A DNA stretch of 64,000 nucleotides from Ruminococcus sp. UBA1394 (GCA_002305725.1 DBQM01000019.1:27459-91458), one strand, 5' to 3'; shown: positions 56,986 to 64,000, numbered from the stretch's first letter. Notes: generated from the letters alone by a model not told the origin. Numbers and translations are program-made.

Positions 56986-57014
56986 TTGAAATTAACAGTA
57001 ATATATGTTAAAAT
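56986..57014 (+). promoter_or_regulatory. Promoter of the aldose epimerase gene
   Basis: TTGAAA at 56986-56991, 17-base spacer, TAAAAT at 57009-57014 with an extended -10 TG. Divergent from the FTR promoter, 64 bases apart. Confidence 0.78.
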
Positions 57015-57075
57015 TAAATAGAAAAAGTTACAGCGCAATCCGGTCTGAGCCGGAATTGCTGAAAGGATAGGTTTA

Positions 57076-58083
57076 ATGAATTATACAAAACTTACTGAAT
57101 TTAACGGCACTCCCGTTGTGGAATTTTCCGCCGGCGGCTATACAGCTATGGTCGCTTACGAGATCGGTTCAAACGTTATCCGCCTGCACGACGATAAAAA
57201 CGGGGTTGAGTTTTTCCGTTTCAAAAATGACAATCCGGCTGATACCATAAAGCAGTCCGCAGAGGTGTGGGGTCTGCCGACTCTCTACCTGCCTAACCGT
57301 TTTGCTGACGGTGTTCTGAAAACATCAGACGCTGTATATCATCTGCCGGTAAACGAAAAAGCACCTTACAACAACCACATTCACGGTTTCTTACATAAGC
57401 GTGTACATACTGTTGTTGAGCACCATGCCGACGACAACTGCGCAGTTGTGAAAACAAGATACAGATATGACGAGAACGACGAGTTTTTCCAGTATCTCCC
57501 TGTAAGATTTGTTGCTGAATATACCTTTACACTTTCCGAGTGTGGACTGGAACACAAGGTGCGCATAACAAACCTTTCAGACAAAATGCTGCCTATCTCC
57601 CTTGCAACGCACACCACTATCAATTCTCCTTTTGTGGACGGCGGCAAGGAGGAAAATATCCGTCTGACAGTTCCGGTAATCAAAAGATGTGAGCTGAATG
57701 AACGCTGTCTGCCGACTGAAAAGCTCCTTGACCTTTCTGATACTGACAGGGAATATCTCACAGGTGACAGAAAGCCGGTTTTACAGAATGTAGATAACGA
57801 AATGTATACAACAGACTGTACAGAATTTGACGGCCAGAAGTTCCACGGCGTTATTGCGGAGGACACTGAAAGCGGCAAGAAAATATGCTATGAGGTTTCT
57901 GACGAGTACAAGTTCTGGATTGTATGGAACGATAAGGGATTTAACGGTTATTTCTGTCCGGAGCCGATGACTGCCATGATAGATGCGCCGAATCTCAGTC
58001 TGCCGGCAGATGTGACAGGCTACAGAGAAATCAAGCCGGAGGAAACATTTGAGGCTAATCAGAGATTTTTTACTGCTTTATAA
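57076..58083 (+). CDS. Aldose 1-epimerase family protein
   Basis: A 335-residue mutarotase-fold enzyme that interconverts alpha and beta anomers of free sugars. The catalytic His residues are in NNHIHGFLHK and SLATHTTINSPF, and a Glu-containing EPMTAMIDAPN lies near the C-terminus. The second His motif (THTTINSPF) departs from the GalM 'HPYFN' form, so the protein is in a side branch of the family and the sugar is open. GAAAGGA lies upstream of the ATG. It is alone in its unit, followed by a stem at 58118-58151. Confidence 0.85.
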   Translation: MNYTKLTEFNGTPVVEFSAGGYTAMVAYEIGSNVIRLHDDKNGVEFFRFKNDNPADTIKQSAEVWGLPTLYLPNRFADGVLKTSDAVYHLPVNEKAPYNNHIHGFLHKRVHTVVEHHADDNCAVVKTRYRYDENDEFFQYLPVRFVAEYTFTLSECGLEHKVRITNLSDKMLPISLATHTTINSPFVDGGKEENIRLTVPVIKRCELNERCLPTEKLLDLSDTDREYLTGDRKPVLQNVDNEMYTTDCTEFDGQKFHGVIAEDTESGKKICYEVSDEYKFWIVWNDKGFNGYFCPEPMTAMIDAPNLSLPADVTGYREIKPEETFEANQRFFTAL

Positions 58084-58117
58084 TATATAGGTGCGGTACT
58101 CATAAAGAAGTTTAAGA

Positions 58118-58151
58118 ATATCCCCTCCGTTTATTAGTTCGGAGGGGATAT
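58118..58151 (+). terminator. Strong stem after the epimerase, no U-tract
   Basis: ATATCCCCTCCG (58118-58129) pairs perfectly with CGGAGGGGATAT (58140-58151) round a 10-base loop. There is no T-run after it, so it may be a transcript-end protector rather than a true terminator. Confidence 0.6.
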
Positions 58152-58228
58152 GACGTTATCATTGATAAAAATCTGCTTTGCTGTATGATGTTTAATGAAA
58201 TAAATCGGAATTTGTCGAGGAGACATAT

Positions 58229-58522
58229 ATGGAAGCTTGGTTTAAAATCAAAAGCACTGATGTGCTTGAAATCATTGAGAAAAGAAAGAATTGTTGGCCA
58301 TGGGGCAATTATCCTGACAAAAAGTATAAATGCCTTATCTTTCGAAAAAAAGGACGAATCCTCATAACTGTAGATGAGTTCTATAAAGAAAATGACAACA
58401 GATATTCATGCTGCAGCTTTTATACTGCCGAAATTGCAGAGACAATCGATGAATACAATAACATGACAGAAGAAGAATTTGTTGCAAAGGCATACAACAC
58501 ATGGATGTCAGGAGCAAGGTGA
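58229..58522 (+). CDS. Small hypothetical protein
   Basis: A 97-residue soluble protein with a clear ribosome site (CGAGGAGAC before the ATG at 58229). It starts MEAWFKIKSTDVLEIIEKRK, has a Cys/Trp-rich patch NCWPWGNYPDKKYKC and ends in YNTWMSGAR. No signal peptide, no membrane helix, no known domain recognised. It stands alone between two hairpins, with a terminator at 58559-58598. Function unknown. Confidence 0.65.
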   Translation: MEAWFKIKSTDVLEIIEKRKNCWPWGNYPDKKYKCLIFRKKGRILITVDEFYKENDNRYSCCSFYTAEIAETIDEYNNMTEEEFVAKAYNTWMSGAR

Positions 58523-58558
58523 ATTCTGATTTACATAAGTAATACAGTAACAAAAACA

Positions 58559-58598
58559 AGCCCGAAAGCTGTTCTTCCGGAACTCTTTCGGGCTGAAA
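58559..58598 (+). terminator. Terminator after the small hypothetical gene
   Basis: AGCCCGAAAG (58559-58568) pairs with CTTTCGGGCT (58585-58594), ten pairs, followed by GAAATTTTC. Moderately convincing. Confidence 0.7.
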
Positions 58599-58640
58599 TT
58601 TTCAATATGGGTACAATTGTGCGTGATGATTTTTGCATAA

Positions 58641-58671
58641 GAAAACAGGGCGGTTTTTGAATCCGCCCTGT
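58641..58671 (-). terminator. Terminator of pckG
   Basis: On the minus strand ACAGGGCGG (58671-58663) pairs with CCGCCCTGT (58653-58645), followed by TTTTC. Lies 21 bases after the pckG stop. Confidence 0.85.
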
Positions 58672-58691
58672 CATATATCGCAGTAATAAAA

Positions 58692-60512
58692 TTACTTGTT
58701 AAGTCTTGCCTCAAGTGCGTCGAGCTGTGCCCAGAGTTCGTCCGGAATCTTGCCGCCCTTGTCAGCGATATCTTCCTTGTAGTATCTTCTCATTTCAGCG
58801 ATTTCAGCTGTCCAGAGATCCTTGTCAACTGCAAGGAGCTTATCCATGATTTCAGGAGTAACCTCGTCCTCGATACCCTCAACGTTGATGTCACCTTTCT
58901 TAGGAACAAAACCGATTGGTGTTTCTTCAGCGTCGATTGTGCCTTCACATCTCTTGATGATCCAGTCGAGAACTCTCATGTTGTCACCGAAACCTGGCCA
59001 GATGAAGTTGCCGTTTTCGTCCTGCTTGAACCAGTTTACATTGAAGATCTTAGGAGCCTTGTCGCCGAGCTTTTCGCCCATTTCGAGCCAGTGTGCCCAG
59101 TAATCGCCAACGTTGTAACCGATGAACGGCTTCATAGCCATCGGGTCATGTCTTAATACGCCTACAGCACCAGTTGCAGCAGCTGTTGTTTCAGAAGAAA
59201 CAGCTGAACCTACGTAAGTACCGTGTGTCCAGTCAAATGACTGATATACCAGCGGAGTTGTTGAAGCACGTCTGCCGCCGAAGATGATAGCTGAGATCGG
59301 AACGCCTGCCGGATTGTCAAATTCAGGTGAGATGCAAGGACAGTTCTTAGCAGGAGCTGTAAATCTTGAGTTCGGGTGAGCCAGTTTCTGAGGCTTGCCG
59401 TCAGGACCCATAACAGCAGTAAATTCCTTGCCGTTTACCTTTGCGCCCTTCCACTCTGTTGCGTTCTCAGGAGGATTCTTGTCAAGACCTTCCCACCAAA
59501 CTGTCATATCGTCATTGTTGATAGCAACGTTTGTGAAGATTGTGTCCTTCATTGTTGATGCAAGAGCATTGTAGTTGGACTTAGCGTTTGTACCAGGAGC
59601 AACACCGAAGAAACCGTTTTCAGGGTTGATAGCATAAAGTCTGCCGTCCGGACCTGGTTTCATCCATGCGATATCGTCACCGACTGTAAATACTTCATAG
59701 CCGTCCTTCTTGTAGCCTTCCGGTGGGATAAGCATAGCAAGGTTTGTCTTGCCGCATGCTGAAGGGAATGCTGCTGAGATGTACTTAACTTCTCCGTCCG
59801 GCTTCTTAACACCGAGGATAAGCATATGTTCAGCCATCCAGCCTTCGTTCTTGCCCTGATATGAAGCGATTCTGAGCGCAAAGCACTTCTTTCCGAGGAG
59901 AACGTTACCGCCGTAAGCAGAGTTGATTGACCAGATTGCATTGTCTTCAGGGAACTGAACGATGTATCTCTTTTCAGGATCAACATCAGCCTTTGAGTGG
60001 AGACCTCTTACGAAATCGTTTGATTCGTCGCCGAGGTTTTCAAAAGCCTGCTTGCCCATTCTTGTCATAATATTCATGTTGAGAACAACATAGATAGAAT
60101 CTGTAACTTCAACGCCTACCTTAGCGAGAGGAGAGCCGATAGGACCCATTGAATAAGGGATAACATACATTGTTCTGCCCTTCATAGCACCGTCATACAT
60201 AGGTGTGAGCATTGCCTTCATCTCGTCCGGATCCATCCAGTTGTTTGTCGGACCGGCGTCTTCTTTATTCTTGCAGCAGATAAATGTTCTGTCTTCAACT
60301 CTGGCAACGTCATTCGGCAGAGTTCTGTGATACAGACAGCCAGGGAGCTTTTCCTGGTTAAGCTCGATCATTTCGCCTGTTGAGATAGCTTCAGCCTTTA
60401 AAGCATCAATCTGCTCTTTGCTTCCGTCGATCCATACTACCTTGTCAGGTTTTGTGAGGGCTGTCATTTCTTCAACCCATTTTAAAACGTTGGGGTTCTT
60501 TGTCAGTGACAT
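58692..60512 (-). CDS. pckG: Phosphoenolpyruvate carboxykinase (GTP)
   Basis: A 606-residue enzyme interconverting oxaloacetate + GTP and PEP + CO2 + GDP. The GTP-type signatures are FPSACGKTNLAML (P-loop with the reactive Cys), FTVGDDIAWM (metal ligand) and GGRRASTTPLVYQS followed by SFDWTHGTYVG. In rumen bacteria PEPCK usually runs in the carboxylating direction, fixing CO2 on the way to succinate. The ATG at 60512 is chosen because AAGGAGG lies 8 bases upstream; an ATG at 60542 lacks a site. A consensus promoter is at 60604-60632. The gene is monocistronic. Confidence 0.97.
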   Translation of the reverse strand: MSLTKNPNVLKWVEEMTALTKPDKVVWIDGSKEQIDALKAEAISTGEMIELNQEKLPGCLYHRTLPNDVARVEDRTFICCKNKEDAGPTNNWMDPDEMKAMLTPMYDGAMKGRTMYVIPYSMGPIGSPLAKVGVEVTDSIYVVLNMNIMTRMGKQAFENLGDESNDFVRGLHSKADVDPEKRYIVQFPEDNAIWSINSAYGGNVLLGKKCFALRIASYQGKNEGWMAEHMLILGVKKPDGEVKYISAAFPSACGKTNLAMLIPPEGYKKDGYEVFTVGDDIAWMKPGPDGRLYAINPENGFFGVAPGTNAKSNYNALASTMKDTIFTNVAINNDDMTVWWEGLDKNPPENATEWKGAKVNGKEFTAVMGPDGKPQKLAHPNSRFTAPAKNCPCISPEFDNPAGVPISAIIFGGRRASTTPLVYQSFDWTHGTYVGSAVSSETTAAATGAVGVLRHDPMAMKPFIGYNVGDYWAHWLEMGEKLGDKAPKIFNVNWFKQDENGNFIWPGFGDNMRVLDWIIKRCEGTIDAEETPIGFVPKKGDINVEGIEDEVTPEIMDKLLAVDKDLWTAEIAEMRRYYKEDIADKGGKIPDELWAQLDALEARLNK

Positions 60513-60603
60513 GGTTTTTATCCTCCTTAGGTGTTTAAGCACTTGGTAAGTGCATTTTTTCAGATTCTGAAACGTTTTATTTCAAAATCCCTTTCATTTT
60601 TAT

Positions 60604-60632
60604 ATTATAGCCTTTTTTCAGAGTGATGTCAA
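60604..60632 (-). promoter_or_regulatory. Consensus promoter of pckG
   Basis: On the minus strand TTGACA (60632-60627), 17-base spacer, TATAAT (60609-60604). The 85-base leader contains a palindrome TTTCAGA-T-TCTGAAA at 60558-60572 and a GCACTT/AAGTGC stem just before the ribosome site. Confidence 0.9.
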
Positions 60633-60719
60633 TAGAATTTGACCGGAATTGTGAAATTAATAACAATTTTCATTGTTTTTTCACAAGGTACAGTTGTTTT
60701 CGCCGGATGGAATTATTTT

Positions 60720-60756
60720 AACAAAAAACTGCTGTTGATTTAACAACAGCAGTTTT
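60720..60756 (-). terminator. Terminator of the acidic-protein operon
   Basis: AAAACTGCTGTTG (60725-60737) and CAACAGCAGTTTT (60744-60756) form a perfect 13-pair stem with an ATTTAA loop; on the minus strand it runs out into TTTTTTGTT. It ends the unit containing the small lipoproteins. Confidence 0.88.
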
Positions 60757-60759
60757 GAA

Positions 60760-61269
60760 TTAACTGAAATCATCCCACACATCACGGTAATAATCAAACG
60801 CTTCCTTGTCATCATAGTCCAGATAACCGTTATCATCATCTGCACCAACGCCGTAATCATTATAATCATAGCCTTTATTGTAATAATCATAATCGTCATA
60901 GCCATAATCATAATCGTCCATTTTATCATTAAGATAATTGTTCCATTCATTTTCCCAGTCTTCTTCATCAATATCGCCGTCATAGTCGTTATCTCCCACT
61001 ACTCCGTCTGAACTGGACTTATTGCTGTGACTGTAAGAATGTGAATATGAGCTGTTTGAAGAACTGCCTGATGAGCTGTCAGACTCGTCATTTGAGAAAT
61101 TGCCGGAAACATTGTCTGATGAATTGTCAGATACAACTGAAGAAGAATCAGAATAACTTGATCCGGAATCTCTGCCTCCGCCTGTTGTTTCGTAAATTAT
61201 TGTTGGTCCGCAAAACCATGCGCACAATACAACACCTGTAACGGCAGCGATTATAATTTCTTTTTTCAT
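60760..61269 (-). CDS. Exported low-complexity Ser- and Asp/Tyr-rich protein
   Basis: A 169-residue protein with an N-terminal signal or anchor segment (about residues 4-26, IIIAAVTGVVLCAWFCGPTI), a Ser/Asn-rich stretch (about 33-90) and an acidic Asp/Tyr-rich tail (about 95-165, runs such as DDYDYGYDDYDYYNKGYDYN). No domain recognised. The ATG at 61269 follows GGGAGG, so an upstream in-frame ATG at 61380 is rejected. It is the third gene after two tiny lipoproteins. The acidic tail could bind cations or calcium, or a basic surface partner; speculation only. Confidence 0.75.
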   Translation of the reverse strand: MKKEIIIAAVTGVVLCAWFCGPTIIYETTGGGRDSGSSYSDSSSVVSDNSSDNVSGNFSNDESDSSSGSSSNSSYSHSYSHSNKSSSDGVVGDNDYDGDIDEEDWENEWNNYLNDKMDDYDYGYDDYDYYNKGYDYNDYGVGADDDNGYLDYDDKEAFDYYRDVWDDFS

Positions 61270-61297
61270 ATATACCTCCCTCAAATTAATAATATGT

Positions 61298-61456
61298 TTA
61301 TCTCGGATTTCCGAATATATCGTGTGTCCGGATATACCATTCGTCGTAAGCCTTAACCTCCGGGTCTTCCGGTTCATCACTGCCGCAGCCGGTCATGAAT
61401 ATACCCATACACATAACAGCGGCTAATACCAACAGCAATATTTTTGATTTTTTCAT
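61298..61456 (-). CDS. Tiny lipoprotein (52 residues)
   Basis: A 52-residue reading frame with a full lipoprotein signal: a basic start MKKSKILLL, a hydrophobic stretch and lipobox MTGC (Cys24). The mature part is only 29 residues: acidic (SDEPEDPEVKAYDEW) then YIRTHDIFGNPR. GAGAGG-type purines precede the ATG at 61456. It lies between a second tiny lipoprotein gene and the acidic-protein gene on the same strand. It shares a Pro-x3-Tyr-Asp-x-Trp motif with that second lipoprotein. No family recognised. Confidence 0.72.
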   Translation of the reverse strand: MKKSKILLLVLAAVMCMGIFMTGCGSDEPEDPEVKAYDEWYIRTHDIFGNPR

Positions 61457-61490
61457 ATTCTCTCTGCCTCTCTTTTTTATAATGTCTGAA

Positions 61491-61664
61491 TTAATTTCCG
61501 TTGATGCCTTTCATTACCTGTCCGGCTTTCCATGCGTCATAATCATACTGAGGATTGCCCGGTGCATAGTCATTGTCTGCGCTTTTGCCGGAATCCCCGC
61601 ACCCGTACAGCATCATAAATGCAGAAAGCAAAAGCATCAAAACGACATATTTTCTCTTTTTCAT
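61491..61664 (-). CDS. Tiny lipoprotein (57 residues)
   Basis: A 57-residue reading frame starting MKKRKYVVLMLLLSAFMMLY and carrying a lipobox LYGC (Cys22). The 36-residue mature part, with GNPQYDYDAWKAGQV, shares the Pro-x3-Tyr-Asp-x-Trp motif with its downstream neighbour. AAGGAGGG and AAGGA lie just upstream of the ATG at 61664. It is the first gene after the divergent promoter/operator at 61707-61735, opposite a small XRE regulator. Function unknown. Confidence 0.72.
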   Translation of the reverse strand: MKKRKYVVLMLLLSAFMMLYGCGDSGKSADNDYAPGNPQYDYDAWKAGQVMKGINGN

Positions 61665-61706
61665 TCCTTAACCCTCCTTATAAATATACCAAATTAAGAT
61701 ATTTAT

Positions 61707-61735
61707 ATTATACCAGAACGGTATAATAATGTTAA
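61707..61735 (-). promoter_or_regulatory. Promoter with overlapping perfect operator, lipoprotein operon
   Basis: Minus-strand promoter TTAACA (61735-61730), 17-base spacer, TATAAT (61712-61707). A perfect inverted repeat ATTATACC (61707-61714)-AGAAC-GGTATAAT (61720-61727) covers the -10 and spacer. A plus-strand TATAAT (61722-61727) sits in the other arm, so the same site could block both divergent directions. The XRE protein at 61748 is the natural candidate for binding. Confidence 0.75.
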
Positions 61736-61747
61736 GGGGTTTTTGAA

Positions 61748-61954
61748 ATGAGATTAAAATATTTAAGAGAACAAAAAGGCATAACCCAGCTAAAGCTTGC
61801 AATGGATTTAAATCTTAATCAGAACAGCATAAGCCGATATGAAAAAGGCGTAAGGGAGGCTGACTATAAAACTCTTATAATGCTCGCTGATTATTTTAAT
61901 GTCTCTATTGACTATCTGCTGGAAAGAACAGACGATCCGACATTTTATAAATAA
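61748..61954 (+). CDS. Small XRE-family repressor
   Basis: A 68-residue protein made almost only of a Cro/CI helix-turn-helix: MRLKYLREQKGITQLKLAMD, then NQNSISRYEKGVREADYKTL, ending in DYLLERTDDPTFYK. The gene follows AAGGGG and lies just beside the ATTATACC-N5-GGTATAAT operator, so it probably represses the divergent small-lipoprotein operon and perhaps itself. With no sensor domain, the signal must act through another protein or through protein level. A perfect terminator follows. Confidence 0.88.
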   Translation: MRLKYLREQKGITQLKLAMDLNLNQNSISRYEKGVREADYKTLIMLADYFNVSIDYLLERTDDPTFYK

Positions 61955-61961
61955 AGCGGAT

Positions 61962-61998
61962 AATTGGACACCTTGTATAAGTAAGGTGTCCAATTGAT
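61962..61998 (+). terminator. Terminator after the small XRE gene
   Basis: AATTGGACACCTT (61962-61974) pairs perfectly with AAGGTGTCCAATT (61983-61995), 13 pairs, followed by GATTTTATG. Confidence 0.8.
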
Positions 61999-62200
61999 TT
62001 TATGCAAAAAAAGAGCTATGCAAAAAATGCATAGCCTGAAAAGATAAAGATATAGAGGGGGAATTAAGGATCAGTATTAAAGAACTTTTTTATTAAGCTC
62101 TTCCTTATCCATGTTTAGAGTATAACAGTTTATCCTTAAAATAATCTTAAAGGAAATAAATTATTTCCGATAGTTTATCGAAAAGGTCGATTCCAAAATA
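61999..62200. other. Gene-free stretch with a small hairpin
   Basis: GCTATGCA and TGCATAGC (about 62015-62035) form an eight-pair stem with an A-rich loop. The rest (62040-62200) is A/T-rich with no supported gene; a short minus-strand frame near 62110-62077 lacks a ribosome site. Together with the repeats at 62201-62272 this fills the 329-base gap before the membrane protein gene. Confidence 0.4.
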
Positions 62201-62272
62201 TTAGGGCGAGCAATGCTCGCCCTACGATAGCGTAATTATGGGTTTGTTTTTAGGGGCGACCAATGGTCGCCC
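62201..62272. repeat. Paired palindromic repeat (GTAGGGGCGA family)
   Basis: The left arm GGGCGAGCAATGCTCGCCC (62203-62221, followed by TAC) and right arm GGGGCGACCAATGGTCGCCC (62253-62272, preceded by TA) again show one GAGC..GCTC and one GACC..GGTC palindrome, 31 bases apart. Same pairing as at 5832-5904, but in the opposite order. Confidence 0.8.
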
Positions 62273-62283
62273 ATTGCTTCCGC

Positions 62284-63936
62284 TTAATTTTCCGGTGCTG
62301 AAACCTGTTCAGTTGATTCAATGTTTTTCTTCTTTTTGAAAAGCGTTTTGAGATATGCCCGGAAACCGTCATGACATCTGTCGCAGAGCTCTGAAAAGCC
62401 GTAAGCCGCAAGAGGTATGAACAGCGTAAAATATGTTACGTTATACTGCGGCATTGCCTCAAACAAAAGGTGGTAAAAGAATCCGCCGAGAAAAACAAGA
62501 GGGAGTACGGCGCAGAAAATATTCTGACGCATTTTCTTTTTCATAAGTATTATCAAAACTCCGGCTGCCGCAAAAACGAATATGAGTGACTGATAAAAGT
62601 TTGCAAAATTCCGTACAGCAGCACCGGCATTTCCTGTGTACATACTCTGTACAAATTCGCCTCTTTCAATTCTTGAAGGCCTTGTTTCGCTGACCCATAT
62701 TGACATATATAACGGGTCGTTCCACTGGCTCAGAGTTTTGGCAGTAAAGAAGCGTGCACGTTCTGACGCCGAGCCGGCAAGTTCCCCCGTGCGTTCTCTG
62801 ATGTCTGCCCAGCCGCTTTCTGCCGCCTTTTCGCCGTCATATTCGCTGTAAGCATATCTGAGGACAGTATATTCCGGGTTATACCAGCCCGGACGGTTAG
62901 CGTTTCCGGTTTCCTGAAGACCCATATCAAGCCATAAAACCATCGGTACTCCGTCACCCAGTGAAACGTCCGCTCTCTGCTCATACTGATAAATTATCAG
63001 CGGATTAAGACCGATACCCATAACAAGTGACAGGGCAATTGCTATAATATTTTTTACAGAAAATTTTTTGAGAAAGTCCAGAAAAAGAATAACACACACA
63101 GCAATAAGCACGATAAGACTGTTTGTTTTCAGAATCGAACCGATACCAATGCAGAGCGCTGACAGCGGAATATAGTACCATTTACGCTTTTTAATGAGCA
63201 GACAGGCAAACACGACCGCCCACATTGAAAAGGCAAAGCCGGAGAGATTGCCGTAATGAAAGGTTGTGAACAGAACAGGCTGTATGCAGCCGAAAAGGAA
63301 AAATATTGTGAAGTTTGTGACCTTTCTGCTGTCAAAGGCAAGCTTTGCAATGACTATCAGCGCCGCAGCTATTGCAACTGATGAAAGAATGTTAATGATC
63401 TGAAGAACAAAATATGTGTTGTCTCCGAAAATTCGTACAGCAATTTCACACAGAAAAGCATAGCCCAGCTGGAAGGGGTAATTGTAAAAATAATCGTTTT
63501 CAGAGAGTATCAGAGGAGTATAATCATTTACTGCAAAGCTTTCCGCTGCAGCGGTAATGAACCATGAATCATGTGCCGGCGTATTTTTGGTCAGCAGATT
63601 CCAGATGAGTCCGAGAACAAAGGTGTAAACCAGAAGTGACGCACCAAATATTTTCGGATTGATTTTTTCCATGAGTTTTCTTAAAAAGAGGAGTCCGCAT
63701 ATAAATACAACTGCTATGCACAGAAGATTTATGTAGAAATTGTCGTGTGTAAAAATGACTGTTGACGGGTCTTCCGGCGCATTGTACATTATAGTTGTAT
63801 TAAGCAGGCTCTGCAAGGCAAGAAATACAAAAATAAGAAGCGACAGGGCGAGTATGAACCAGTTTCCGAATGATGAAACTTTGCAGCACACCCTGTTAAG
63901 GACCCACCGAAAAAAAGTCTGTAAAAACGCAGTCAA
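62284..63936 (-). CDS. GT-C-type multi-pass membrane glycosyltransferase-like protein
   Basis: A membrane protein of up to 550 residues with about eleven to thirteen hydrophobic segments. The first outer loop contains NTPAHDSWFITAAAESFA, with an Asp in the place where GT-C enzymes (GT39/PMT-like) bind metal and the lipid-linked donor, and YNYPFQLGYAFLCEIAVRIF after it. A large outer loop lies near residues 325-425 (WNDPLYMSIWVSETRPSR). The likely job is transfer of sugar from a polyprenyl phosphate to a surface polymer or protein. The start is unsure: the open frame begins with TTG at 63936 without a clear ribosome site; GTG at 63882 or 63891 area, or a later ATG (63789), are possible. Confidence 0.7.
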   Translation of the reverse strand: MTAFLQTFFRWVLNRVCCKVSSFGNWFILALSLLIFVFLALQSLLNTTIMYNAPEDPSTVIFTHDNFYINLLCIAVVFICGLLFLRKLMEKINPKIFGASLLVYTFVLGLIWNLLTKNTPAHDSWFITAAAESFAVNDYTPLILSENDYFYNYPFQLGYAFLCEIAVRIFGDNTYFVLQIINILSSVAIAAALIVIAKLAFDSRKVTNFTIFFLFGCIQPVLFTTFHYGNLSGFAFSMWAVVFACLLIKKRKWYYIPLSALCIGIGSILKTNSLIVLIAVCVILFLDFLKKFSVKNIIAIALSLVMGIGLNPLIIYQYEQRADVSLGDGVPMVLWLDMGLQETGNANRPGWYNPEYTVLRYAYSEYDGEKAAESGWADIRERTGELAGSASERARFFTAKTLSQWNDPLYMSIWVSETRPSRIERGEFVQSMYTGNAGAAVRNFANFYQSLIFVFAAAGVLIILMKKKMRQNIFCAVLPLVFLGGFFYHLLFEAMPQYNVTYFTLFIPLAAYGFSELCDRCHDGFRAYLKTLFKKKKNIESTEQVSAPEN

Positions 63937-63975
63937 CTATGGTAAAATATAAATAACACAGGAGGCTGATTTTTT

Positions 63976-64000
63976 ATGGCAAGAAGAAAAAGAGAACCAA
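63976..64000 (+). CDS. Start of a gene cut by the window end
   Basis: AGGAGG at 63960-63965 is followed after ten bases by an ATG at 63976 and eight codons, MARRKREP. A TG-G-TAAAAT extended -10 at 63940-63948 lies upstream. A gene clearly begins here, divergent from the GT-C gene; the product cannot be named from eight residues. Confidence 0.65.

Noticed and set aside
58185..58367. Alternative plus-strand frame overlapping the small gene at 58229
   Set aside because: It is in another frame, has no ribosome site, and its product is a basic antisense-like sequence, while the 58229 frame has CGAGGAGAC upstream.
62077..62112. Short minus-strand peptide frame starting MDKEELNKKVL
   Set aside because: Only eleven codons, no ribosome site and no linked gene that would make it a leader peptide.
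1..64000. tRNA, rRNA, prophage or transposase genes
   Set aside because: All gaps longer than about 60 bases were read; no cloverleaf with a GGTTCGA-type T-arm, rRNA segment or transposase motif was seen.

Overview
The window reads as the chromosome of an anaerobic, Gram-positive, spore-lineage gut or rumen Firmicute, most like Ruminococcus (Oscillospiraceae). The pointers are: C-terminal dockerin modules on two secreted proteins (cellulosome-type carbohydrate degradation), a multi-modular GH10 xylanase, a GH74 xyloglucanase lipoprotein and a GH42 beta-galactosidase, an Rnf ferredoxin:NAD+ complex, a GTP-type PEP carboxykinase, a YunB sporulation protein, LuxS, and strong AGGAGG-type ribosome binding sites with frequent GTG/TTG starts. 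The species is not assigned. No rRNA, tRNA, CRISPR array, prophage or transposase gene was seen.

Layout. (1) 2-5768 (+): arginine biosynthesis, argC (cut by the window edge)-argJ-argB-x-argD-y-argF, with two non-arginine genes in between. (2) 5972-13365 (-): apbE, a NusG-domain-II protein and a Gx/HepS-like membrane protein, followed by rnfCDGEAB and a lipoprotein. (3) 13500-18532: an XRE regulator (-), then (+) a histidine phosphatase, a DUF975-like membrane protein, an RluA pseudouridine synthase, luxS and a LysM-G5-M23 cell-wall peptidase whose leader carries five phased TGTWAH repeats. (4) 18606-34600 (+): the complete S10-spc-alpha ribosomal protein cluster from rpsJ to rplQ with secY, adk, map, a KOW protein, infA and rpoA. 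It is preceded by a structured leader ending in an attenuator, and a second switch-like RNA lies between rpsJ and rplC. (5) 34850-40371 (+): GH42-GH74-ROK kinase glycan locus. (6) 40480-42033 (+): Cys-rich protein and yunB. (7) 51036-42153 (-): a large polyamine cluster, speD-speA-speE-speB-DUF1963-CASDH-TM protein-YbjQ-nspC-radical SAM, which encodes two different spermidine-forming routes side by side. (8) 51260-55540 (+): two dockerin proteins. (9) 56855-55599 (-): an FTR-like Fe-S protein, thioredoxin and an orphan metal-type ABC ATPase; then aldose epimerase (+), a small hypothetical (+) and pckG (-). (10) 60760-61954: an acidic Ser/Asp/Tyr-rich exported protein and two previously unlisted tiny lipoproteins (-), divergent from a small XRE repressor with a perfect operator overlapping the promoter. 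(11) 62284-64000: a GT-C-like membrane protein (-) and the first codons of a new gene (+).

How the genes connect. ArgCJBDF supply arginine precursors. SpeA and SpeB turn arginine into putrescine. Spermidine can then be made with decarboxylated SAM (SpeD/SpeE) or with aspartate semialdehyde (CASDH/CANSDC). LuxS salvages the SAM-derived sulfur cycle. ApbE would attach the FMN groups of RnfG and RnfD, and Rnf would couple reduced ferredoxin from sugar fermentation to an ion gradient. The same ferredoxin pool could feed the FTR-like protein and thioredoxin. Scattered GTAGGGGCGA/TCGCCCCTAC palindromes in several intergenic gaps form a dispersed repeat family whose arms co-vary.
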